A stretch of DNA of 64,000 nucleotides from Eutrigla gurnardus (taxonomy: Eukaryota; Chordata; Actinopteri; Perciformes; Triglidae), in NCBI GenBank assembly GCA_963514095.1, contig OY741284.1, positions 6,668,016 to 6,732,015 of the forward strand, written 5' to 3'. Position 1 is the first letter of the stretch, and each line of letters opens with the position of its first letter. The notes below the pieces were generated by a model. It ran no database searches, was not told where the DNA came from, and saw nothing but the letters and a program-made list of their open reading frames with translations. Below are positions 32,718-41,170 of the stretch, piece by piece. The position numbers and the translations under genes were made by a program.

Positions 32718-33324
32718 GGCTCACCTTTGGAGAAAAAATAGAGCCATTTTATTGAGACACAACATTTGACTGGACAATGCATTGACACAATGTTAAATTA
32801 CCAGTGCATTTATGGAGTGAAGTATAGCATAGCATCTTCAAACGCTTATCCGGTGCCGGGTCACGGGGTGGAGTGAAGAACATGTTTATAAATGTGTTTA
32901 CAACGCATCTAATTCTTTATAATAACTGTGGTTCTACAATGAGGGTTCCCTTAACCCTGCTCCTCATTCCATTTATTTTAAGACAATGCAATCAACGTGG
33001 CAGAATTAATATGACCCCAGACAATTTATCAACTCAATATGTCACATCACAAATATTGAGTGACCAATGGTCAGTTATTAATAATTCTCATCAATAACAT
33101 CGTGTGACAAACATCTGCTCCAGTCGCAAAAACTCCGACTGAACTGTGTGAATGCCTAAGTTAATAGTGGTATAATTTGACTTCCCCATCATAAGAACAC
33201 TACTAGATCCGACAGGTCTGTGTTTAGAGGAAAACTGGTTACCAATATGGAAAATGAGAGGCAAACTGGGGATTATATAACATGAAGGCAAGTAATAAGC
33301 TGATGGAAATAAGGTCAGATATGA
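32718..33324. other. Upstream of the fucosyltransferase; no gene
   Basis: Holds the inferred 5' intron and promoter of the fucosyltransferase gene. The phrase ATCCGGTGCCGGGTCACGGG near 32846 is a familiar fish dispersed repeat fragment. No coding frame is supported. Confidence 0.35.
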
Positions 33325-34062
33325 GTTATGATGTTGATGAGTTAAATTCAATAATCACAAACGCATTGTGTGAGTCAGCAGAGGAGGTTCTTGGTAAATC
33401 GTCTGGCATGAGGAAAAGGAGTATGGTACCTTGGTGGTCAGATGAAGGAAGCAGTTAAATCCAGAAATAAAGCTTTCAGAAAGGTTAAATCAAATATCAA
33501 TTTAATGGAATACAAAAAATCTTAGTCAAAGGTTAAAAGAGTCGTAAGAGAAGCTTAAAGGAAATATTGGCGTGACTTGTAGTACGATAGTTGCAGAAGT
33601 AAAAGTGGGTGATGTTTGGAATATGATTAAGAAGATGGGATAAGATAGTCCTTTATTCGTCCAGTAGTGGGGAAATTTACAGTGTTACAGCAGCAAGAGA
33701 GAAAAGATAAGGATAATAAATAATAAATAATAAACATGCACTAACAAGAAAAGTACAATATTAAAAAAAAGATTAACACTAAGACTATATAAAGAGAGTT
33801 AAATAGAGTAGAATGTATAGTGTACATAATAGACAATTTCCAGAATATATACAGTATGGACTAGACATTTACATTATAGACAGAGATTGAGGCATTAGAA
33901 GGGAGTTTTCTTACCTGTAATTGAAGACAATGATGCGGAGGCAGTAACTAATCTGTAGAGAGCGAGATATTTGTGTGGGTCCCTGCGCATAAAGGTGTTC
34001 AGAGGAATAAGGAAGCAGACAAGCTGGCAAAAGAGGCTAATCAGTTAATCAGAGATTAAGAT
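33325..34062 (+). pseudogene. Degenerate I-clade-like LINE fragments with RNase H piece
   Basis: Two pieces in the same orientation. At 33325-33640 the translation, with stops, shows ESAEEVLGKSSGMRKRSMVP, then WWSDEGS and AFRKVKS, YWRDL and VGDVWNMIKKM. This is the linker ahead of the reverse transcriptase in jockey/I-type LINEs. At 33967-34044 it shows FVWVPAHKGVQRNKEADKLA, the end of an RNase H domain. The reverse transcriptase between them is missing and is replaced by other repeat sequence (33641-33900). Confidence 0.6.
33641..33900. repeat. Dispersed repeat, SINE/LINE tail type
   Basis: Begins ATAAGATAGTCCTTTATTCG and GTCCAGTAGTGGGGAAATTT, a phrase common at the 3' tails of fish non-LTR elements, followed by A/T-rich sequence. 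It lies between the two pieces of the I-like LINE. Confidence 0.5.
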
Positions 34063-34184
34063 AATCATCAAGGCAAGGCAAGGCAACTTTATTTGTATAG
34101 CACATTTCATACACAAGGCAGACTCAAAGTGCTTCACATCATGACATGTCATACAACAAAGTGAAAGAAAATGCATTACAGAAA

Positions 34185-34375
34185 GAAACGGAGAGGCGCG
34201 CAGTTGGCAGAGTGGTTTAAGCGCATGCCATGTACGAACGTACATACGCAGCCGACCCCGTTTCGAATCCCGGCCGGAGGTCCTTTGCTGCATGTCACAT
34301 CCCCTCTCTCTCCTCATGTTTCCGATCTATCCACTGCTAATAAAGGGCGTCTATGCCTCAAAAAAATCTTAAAAA
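34185..34375 (+). mobile_element. tRNA-derived SINE
   Basis: Head resembles a leucine-type tRNA. The A box is TGGCAGAGTGG (34205-34215) and the B box is GTTTCGAATCC (34260-34270), with spacing suited to RNA polymerase III. The body continues with TTTGCTGCATGTCACATCCC, TCTCTCTCCTC and AATAAAGG, ending in an A-rich tail. It is embedded in the 3' tail of the L2-type LINE. Confidence 0.75.
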
Positions 34376-34447
34376 AAGAAAAGGAGAATAAAAACATATT
34401 TGCAATAATTAAAAACAGTGCAGACATTAAAAGATTTAGCAAAAAGC

Positions 34448-35162
34448 TATGGTGAACATAAAAGTTTTCAGTCTAGTTTTAAAAGTGGTCAGAGTTGGGG
34501 CAAGTCTTACATCTTCAGGAAGTTTATTCCAGCCATTTGTTGCATAGTGACTAAAAGATGCTCTCTTGTTTACGAGAAAGATGATTGTTGTTTACTCTGG
34601 GAATCACTAACAGATTGGTCTCAGAAGATCTTAGTGGTCTAGAAGTCTTATGTAGTGGGAGCATATCAGTGATATACTTCGGTCCTAGACCATGTAGTGA
34701 TTTATATGTGAGCAGGAGGATTTTGAAATCAATCCTCTGACACACAGGGAGCCAATGTAAGGATTTAAGAATTGGTGTAATGTGCTCACATTTTTTGGTC
34801 TTTGTAAGAACTCTAGCAGCAGCGTTCTGAACAAGCTGTAGCTGCCTGACAGTTTTTTTCGGAAGACCTGCAAGGAGACCATTACAGTAGTCTAGCCTAC
34901 TAGTAATAAAGGCATGTACAAGTTTTTCTAAGTCTTGAGCTGACATGAGCCCTCTAAGTCTTGCTACATTTTTGAGGTGATAGTAGGCTGATTTTGTTAC
35001 TGATTTAACATGACTGTCGAAATGTAAATCAGAATCCATAATAACCCCAAGATTTCTGGCTTTGTTTGAGGTTTTTAGGGACAGAGAGTGAAGGTGTTGA
35101 ATTACTTTAAACCTTTCTTTTTTAGCACCAAAAACAATTATCTCAGTCTTTGACTTGCTCAA
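34448..35162 (-). pseudogene. L2 LINE ORF2, C-terminal part
   Basis: Reads KTEIIVFGAKKERFKVIQHL, then NLGVIMDSDLHFDSHVKSV, LEKLVHAFITSRLDYCNGLL, NAAARVLTKTKKCEHITPIL and LHWLPVCQRIDFKILLLTYK. This is the region after the reverse-transcriptase palm in L2/CR1-type elements. Relative to the upstream frame there is a shift plus loss of a short segment at about 35150, where the palm frame stops. Confidence 0.85.
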
Positions 35163-35970
35163 TGCACTGGCACAGAAGATCTATGGGGCGATAGTCGTTT
35201 GGTGATAGTGCTACATAGATTTGGGTGTCATCGGCATAGCAATGGTGATCAATGTTATTATTTTGCATGATTTGTCCTAGTGGGAGCATGTAGATGTTGA
35301 ATAAAGTCGGCCCCAAGATTGAACCTTGGGGGACTCCACACGTTACATTGGTAGGTTCCGATACAAAGTCGCCAATGGAAACAAAATAGTTCCTATCTTG
35401 TAGATATGACTTGAACCAGTTTAAGACTGTGCCTAAGAGCCCCACCCAGTTTTCCAACCTGTCCAAGAGTATTGAGTGATCGACAGTGTCAAATGCAGCA
35501 CTGAGGTCTAATAGCATTAATATTGAAGTTTTGCCAGAGTCTGTGTTAAGACGGATGTCATTTACAACTTTAATAAGGGCCGTCTCGGTGCTATGAAAAG
35601 GTCGAAATCCTGACTGGAAGTTGTTGTGGCAGCCAGGTGAAGCCAGGAAGTGATTTAGTTGTTGGAGGATAACTTTCTCAATTATTTTACTTATGAAGGG
35701 TAGATTTGAAATTGGTCTGTAGTTGTTGATAATAGAGGCATCTAGGCTCCGCTTTTTTAGAAGAGGTTTAATGACTGCAGTTTTGAAGGCCTTTGGGAAA
35801 TTGCCTGATTGAATGGAGTTATTAACTATTTGCAATACGTCTATTGATAGGCAGTCAAAAACATTCTTAAAAAAGTTGGTAGGTAAAGCATCAAGGCAGC
35901 AGGTGGATGATTTTAGATTTGTCACCGTTTCCACTAGAGTTTTAGAGTCTATGGCATTAAAGCTTGCCAT
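35143..35970 (-). pseudogene. L2 LINE ORF2, reverse transcriptase core
   Basis: The 275-codon frame shows the RT blocks in order: AVIKPLLKK, NNYRPISNLPFISKIIEK, FQSGFRPFHSTETAL, LMLLDLSAAFDTVDHSIL, GVPQGSILGPTLFNIYM and the catalytic HCYADDTQIY. The metal-binding aspartates are present. It makes cDNA from LINE RNA at the nicked target in active relatives. The frame ends abruptly just after block E because of the deletion/shift at about 35150. Confidence 0.9.
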
Positions 35971-36463
35971 GATTGCTGTGTTACTTTTGCCTGAACAGGG
36001 TGGTGATCCAACTTTTTTGTTTGAGATATTGATGGCGCGTCTGATGCCTTCAATTTTATTAGTATAAAAGAATGCAAACGCATTGCATTTCTGCGTGGAA
36101 TGGAGTTTAGCTGGTATTTGTGTTGGGGGGTTGGTCAGTCTGTCAACAGTTGCAAATAGGGTTTTCGCCTTATTAGTGTTGTTGTTTATGATATTGGAGA
36201 AGTATGTTTCTCTCGCACTTTTTAAGACTAAATTGTAGGCCCGGAGGCTCTCTTTATGTCATGGTGAATATGAAGTTTAGTACTCCGCCAGATTCGTTCA
36301 GCCTTCCTGCACTCTCTTCTCTGGGCTGTCACAACAGCAGCTTTTCTCCAGGGTGCCTTTTGCTTACCAGAAATTGTTTTAACCATAGCAGGTGCAATGA
36401 CATCTATGACATTCAGAATTTTGGAATTAAAGATGTTTACAAGATCATCAGCATGACATGGGT

Positions 36464-36880
36464 TTAGAGGTGGTAACGAGGAGATGGCATTTTTAAGAGT
36501 ACATTGGCATGTTCATTGATGTACCGCTTTTTGACCTTATTTGATTCGGTTTGTGTGTCAGGAATGAAAGAAATATTAAAGAAAACACAGAAGTGATCAG
36601 ACAATGAAGGATCAGTCACAAAAACATCAGAAACATGGAGTCCTTTTGTGATAATCAGGTCCAGGGTGTGTCCCTTACAATGAGTAGCCTCTTTCACATG
36701 TTGAGAAAGGTCAAATGTGTCTAGAATATTAAAAAGTTCTTTTGCACCCTTGTCATTCAAATCATCAATATGAAAATTAAAGTCACCGGTTATAACTAGG
36801 CAGTCGAAATGAACAGCAATGAGATTGTTTAGGTTAGCTGTGTGTTCAAGTTTCCCAATGTTTACTCTCTTAGTAGTCAC
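36464..36880 (-). pseudogene. L2 LINE ORF2, endonuclease C-terminal half
   Basis: Reads DCLVITGDFNFHIDDLND, HVKEATHCKGHTLDLIIT and DPSLSDHFCVFFNI. GDFN and SDH are active-site motifs of the exonuclease-endonuclease-phosphatase fold. The N-terminal half of the domain, with the TETW motif, is missing between here and ORF1. The stretch to the RT frame (35970-36464) is recognisable only with frame changes. Confidence 0.8.
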
Positions 36881-37040
36881 AACAGGAATGCAGAAGGTGC
36901 CATGTTTTGATGTAGGCGACCTTGGGTCCAGCTGATAATGCGGTCTACTGCTGAACCCTTTTCTGTCTCAGTAATATTCAGGGGTGCTGTCAGGGTGGGG
37001 AGGGGGTGGCCATAAGGGAAGAGGTGGCCATAAGGGAAGA

Positions 37041-37186
37041 GTCTTGGAAGAGGGGGTCCTGGATTTTAGTGACTTAGTTGCAGTCTTGGAAGAGGGGGTC
37101 TTGGGTTTTAGTGACTTAGTTGCAGCCTTGGAAGAGGGGGTCTTGGGTTTTGGTGACTTAGTTGCAGCCTTGGGAGAGGGGGTCTG
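37041..37186 (-). repeat. 42-bp tandem repeat in the LINE
   Basis: About 3.5 copies of a 42-bp unit built on GTCTTGGAAGAGGGGGTC and TTAGTGACTTAGTTGCA. Read on the minus strand it would encode repeats of the type TKSLKPKTPSSKAA. Confidence 0.9.
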
Positions 37187-37193
37187 AGTAGAG

Positions 37194-37530
37194 CGGGGGG
37201 TAGGTGGGGGTAGCTCCTGGAATTCCAAGGGGGAGGAGGGGAGAGAAAGGTTTATTGGAGGGAGGGAGAATGACGAAGACCTGGATTGGGTTTTTGGGGG
37301 GGGGGGGGGGGGGGGGGGATCCACATTCAGTCCTCCTTCGACGTTGTTGATAATCTGAGAAGGGCGGGGGGTAGGTGGGGGTAGCTCTTGGAACTCCAAG
37401 GGGGAGGAGGGGAGAGAAAGGTTTATTGGAGGGAGGGAGAATGACGAAGACCTGGATGGAGATTTGGGGGGGTGGGGGAGGGATCCACATTCAGTCCCTC
37501 TTCGACGTTTCTGATAATCTGTGTTTCGTC
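37194..37530 (-). repeat. 171-bp tandem duplication with poly-G run
   Basis: Two copies of a Pro-rich coding block (starting 37194 and 37365) share GTAGGTGGGGGTAGCTC, GGAGGAGGGGAGAGAAAGG and AATGACGAAGACCTGGAT. The first copy ends in a run of about 22 G (near 37297-37318), which is likely length-variable and hard to sequence. Confidence 0.9.
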
Positions 37531-38667
37531 TTCCCTCTTTGTTGGTTCCTCTCGTCTCTTGTCCTTGGCGACAGATGGATGACGCAGGCAGTAAGACATG
37601 TTGGTGATGAATAGCTTTGCCCCTAGCTTATTTAGGCAAAGTCCGTTTGTCGTAAAAAGATGCCTGCGGTCCCAGAAAAAGCGGAAATTGTCAATAAAAT
37701 GCATTGGGCGAGCAAGAGATGCAGTTGAGAGCCATTTGTTGAGCCAAAACAGTCTACTGAATGTCTCCGCTCCGCTCCCGGTCGGGGGCAGAGGGCCACT
37801 GATGAAAACCTCAGCATTCACAGAGCTGACTGTTTCAAAGAGTTTGTTGAAGTCCTCTCTCAACTCTCTTGATTGTTGTTTTTCAATGTCATTCAATCCA
37901 ATGTGCAGAATGATATTTTTCACAGTTGGGTGTGCAGCCACAATTTCCAGGATTCTTTTTTCCAAATCAGACACCGTATCCTTCGGAAAGCAGAGTACTT
38001 TGATGTTATTACTGCTTTTCATATCTTTTACAGAAAAGTCACCCACAATCAGATTTTCAGGCCCTGTCGTTAGCTTTCTCTGTGGCTTTAAGTTAGCAGG
38101 TCTTACCCTGCTGCGTGGTGGTGGGGGGTTATCCAGGCAATCAGAGGGGGATCCATGGTCCTGCAGGATTGGAGCAAACCTGTTCTTTAGTTGAACAGTT
38201 GTTTGCTGGGGAGGTTTCTTGGTAGCTCTCCTCTCCCCAGCTATCCGCTTCTGTGTCCTACGAGGCAGTGGGGTTGAGGAGGCGCTGTGCCTGGATGGAG
38301 ATGGTAACGCAGGCCAGCCGGTCAGATCACAGATATCGGGGCGCTGGGTCCTGCCAGATATCCGTTCTCCCATGTCACAGGGAGATGGTCTTCTCTTTGG
38401 CTTCGCACCAAGTGTGTTCCAGGGAGGATTATCGCTGGTAGATTTATTACCGTGTACAGGATCCTCCCGTTTCTTCATAGCTTCATTATTGCTACTTAGC
38501 TGGGTTCTAGCATGCTCCTGTCCACTGTTTTGAGTCAGTGCTAGAGTGGTGTTGTTCCCACAAAGTTCATTCACTTCTACATTTACTTCTAACCGATTCA
38601 TTTTTGTTTCCAGCAGTAAAATCTTCTGTAGGAGTTTATGGTAATCTTCCGTAGAGAAGGGAGGCAT
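37423..38667 (-). pseudogene. L2 LINE ORF1 with degenerate SGNH-esterase domain (414 aa)
   Basis: Uninterrupted frame. It has a short coiled-coil-like N-terminus (YHKLLQKILLLETKMNRLEV), a basic Ser/Pro-rich middle, and a C-terminal SGNH/GDSL-type domain (about 205-365), as in ORF1 of several CR1/L2-type LINEs. Its block I reads LIVGDFSVKDM (GDF where GDS is expected). Block III HIGLND is kept. The C-terminal catalytic block reads TNGLCLN where DGLHLN is usual. All three catalytic positions therefore look replaced. The ORF runs into the Pro-rich tandem region at its 3' end. I call it a pseudogene because the element around it is broken. Confidence 0.8.
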
Positions 38668-38945
38668 CTTCTGCTAATTACCTTATTTAGCAGGCTCAGG
38701 CTTATCTTGTTTGGTAGGCCTCCTCGCGTAGCGTTGAGGAAGTCGTAAAAATATTGAAAAATGCCCGTTTTATCTCAAAGAAAATATAATCCCACTGGTT
38801 TTGTAAATATCCAGGAGCTGCTGCTCTTTGTTTCTTATTGAGGAGAAGCAGATAGCAAAAAATAGCAGAAAATCGCGGGCAGGGGTGAGAGCAAAGAGGA
38901 AAAGCGTCTGCAATGTAGCAAAGCCGGAAGCAAAGATTCCGGTAG

Positions 38946-38957
38946 TACTACTACTAC

Positions 38958-38989
<32 letters not shown>

Positions 38990-39180
38990 TAGTGTAAACA
39001 AACTGTCACAGCCTGGTTTGTTTACTCTACCAGCGACGTTAGCTTCAGCGTTAGCATCAGCGCTAACGTCGTCTCGTTGTAGTAGTAGTAGTAGTATAGT
39101 GTAAACAAACTGTCACAGCCTGGTTTGTTTACACTACCAATGACGTTAGCTTCAGCGTTAGCATCAGCCTCGGTGTTTAT
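38946..39180 (-). repeat. Tandem 107-bp monomers with (TAG)n, LINE 5' end
   Basis: Two copies of a unit containing a TAG triplet run, TATAGTGTAAACAAACTG, TCACAGCCTGGTTTGTTTAC and GACGTTAGCTTCAGCGTTAG. The second copy is offset by 107 bp. They lie immediately upstream of LINE ORF1 on its strand, where LINE promoters are found. Confidence 0.85.
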
Positions 39181-39506
39181 TGTGAAGTTGTCATTAAGCC
39201 CGTTCTAGTATTAAAACTCCGGGCTTGCGTTTGACTTTGTTGGTCGTACAGTAACCAGAGCTAGTTCAGAACATTGCTTCTCCGTCCGGACTTCTTCGGC
39301 TAATAGATAATGCTGGCTAGCTGACATCTATGTAAATAAGAGCGATCTGTCTTTGCTTGTGACTTTTTCAATTATTGGGCAGAAATACTGTTTACCAATG
39401 TTCTAAGAATTTTGTATAACCTCATGTCTTAAAGTTTTCTTTGTTCAGGTTACAGCTTTATGTGTTGAACTGTTTATTACTTTAGTATCCCCATGGCTGA
39501 CCTAAA

Positions 39507-39759
39507 TGTTATCAGAGGCCTGGTAGTCATGATGTCTTGTTCTACATGAAGGTTAACTGTCAGTGACGCGTTATCTCCTGTGCCTTTAAAAGACTCAAGT
39601 CACAACAGTGATTTGAGCACTTCCTCTGTAGCATCCTCACACGTTGTTGCATTGTAACTGCTCCTCTTGTACAAGATTAAAGTCAGACGTCGACTTTACT
39701 TATGTCTCCGATCTCCTCCTTGGGTGAATTTATTTGTTTACGGGAAAATTCTTTTAACA
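39507..39759 (+). repeat. LTR-like block, copy B
   Basis: Bounded by TGTTATCAGAGG and CTTTTAACA, short TGTTA...TAACA inverted ends. Inside are a TATA-like CTTTAAAAG and a poly(A) signal ATTAAA followed by GTC. This looks like a solo LTR of 253 bp. Copy C has the same block (63242-63494); copy A keeps only its end (12941-12963). No target duplication is clear. Confidence 0.45.
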
Positions 39760-40329
39760 ATAAGTCTATTAGGGTTTGATATGGAAAAAAGCACAGATGA
39801 ACACCTTGATAAATGCTGCCTGCAATACACAAGTCTATTAAAAACTGAAACTATCTTTGCTTATTAACAGGTGCTTCCTGGGCATCAATCCTGGAAGAGG
39901 CTCAAAGACCAAGAAGCAGACAACAATGAACCCTCATGCGAACGCCCTTTTGAGGAAACCTATTGACTTTGAGTGGGCTTTAAGTTTCTGCACAATTTCT
40001 CAGCATTTTAAGATGGCTTTGGAAAGTTTGACTAGGAAGTTGAATTTCTTGGCATTTGTTCTACTTCTTTGTTGAAAAATATGTGTTAATAAATATGCCA
40101 TTCGATTACCTCAGAGTGGTTTGTTGGGGGATGTAATTGCTTTGCCAAGAAGCTGTAAAGTTATAGTATACAGTTGTGCTTTTACAACAATGCATTGTAA
40201 CAGATTCAAAATTACAGTAAATTGCTGTGACTAAAAGTCACAGTATATTGCTGTAATCCTTACTGTGAAAGTCATGCAAAAAATTATCCAATAATTGTGA
40301 ATTCACAGCGAAAAATTTTGCAGTGTTTG

Positions 40330-40340
<11 letters not shown>
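39760..40340 (+). repeat. Conserved repeat with exon-like block (copy B flank)
   Basis: Plus-strand version of the block described for copy A. After acceptor TTTGCTTATTAACAG (to 39870) an exon-like stretch runs to about 40075 with AATAAA at 40089-40094. The sequence then passes the GTGACTAAAAGTCAC near-palindrome and ends at CGAAAAATTTTGCAGTG. Confidence 0.55.

Positions 40341-40373
<33 letters not shown>
40335..40373. repeat. (CA)n microsatellite
   Basis: CA tract at the position occupied by a (TA)n array in copy A. Confidence 0.9.
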
Positions 40374-40379
<6 letters not shown>

Positions 40380-41010
40380 AAAATATTCTCTCTGTGAACA
40401 GGAGTTTTGTGAAATGTTTAAGGGTGTTTCTTCATTGAGATATCTGCTCTACCGTTTAATATGTGAATATGATTAAAACCATTTGCTCAATATTCGTATG
40501 CATCATTTCGACCTGCAGTCAATTCAGTCTGCTTAGTTGCAGTCACGTCGCTCCACTTTTGAAGGATGAGCTTGTTTCCTCCTTAAACACAGAGGATCTG
40601 CACTCCATTGATGATGGCTTTGTAGAGTCGGCAGGTGTAACTCTTCATTGAACTCATCCAGAACCCAGAGTTAGGCTCAATTTGCCGACGCTGCTTTAGT
40701 GTTCAAGACCCCAGTGCAATATAAAATACACATTTTAGAGTCAATGCTCAGATGCCAGTTTAAAACATTTTAATATTTAAACACCTGCATTTGTGGTATG
40801 GAAAATCTCATTTGACAAAATAAAGCGGGGAACAGCTACAACATGTAGAGTGTGGTGCAACACCTAGCATTACCTTCACATGAAGTCAGTGAGGAGTTTC
40901 ATCACATACTCTGGCAGAAAAACAAGGAAGGCAGACTGGAACGTGAAGGAGAACTTTTAAAATGAACGATACACTGAACAATGAAAACTTGAAGGAAATT
41001 GAACGTGATT

Positions 41011-41086
41011 CAAATTCACATCAACAATTGTACAGCAGAGCTTTGGAAAAGTGATTCATTTATGCCAGCTTGCCCTCACCCTCTTC
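41011..41086 (-). repeat. Second copy of tubulin tail (copy B)
   Basis: Minus-strand GAAGAGGGTGAGG then GCAAGCTGGCATAA and ATGAATCACTTTTCC, 85 bp after the true stop. It is preceded by TTCTTGTTGTTCAG. No insertion separates it from the gene. Confidence 0.85.
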
Positions 41087-41170
41087 CTGAACAACAAGAA
41101 CTGGAAACGACTTGGAACATTACAGCTCGCATCAACAATCGGGCAGATGATATTTGGAAAAGTGATACAT

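Larger units (their letters stand above)
34068..38690 (-). mobile_element. L2-type LINE, long but defective
   Basis: On the minus strand in order: a 5' region with tandem monomers (38.9-39.2 kb), ORF1 (37423-38667), remnants of ORF2 endonuclease and reverse transcriptase (34.45-36.88 kb), and a 3' tail near 34068-34180 with AAGGCAACTTTATTTGTATA. A tRNA-derived SINE is inserted in the tail (about 34185-34375). ORF2 has lost the N-terminal part of the endonuclease and has several frame breaks, so the copy is dead. The element lies directly beside the edge of tubulin duplication copy B. Confidence 0.85.
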
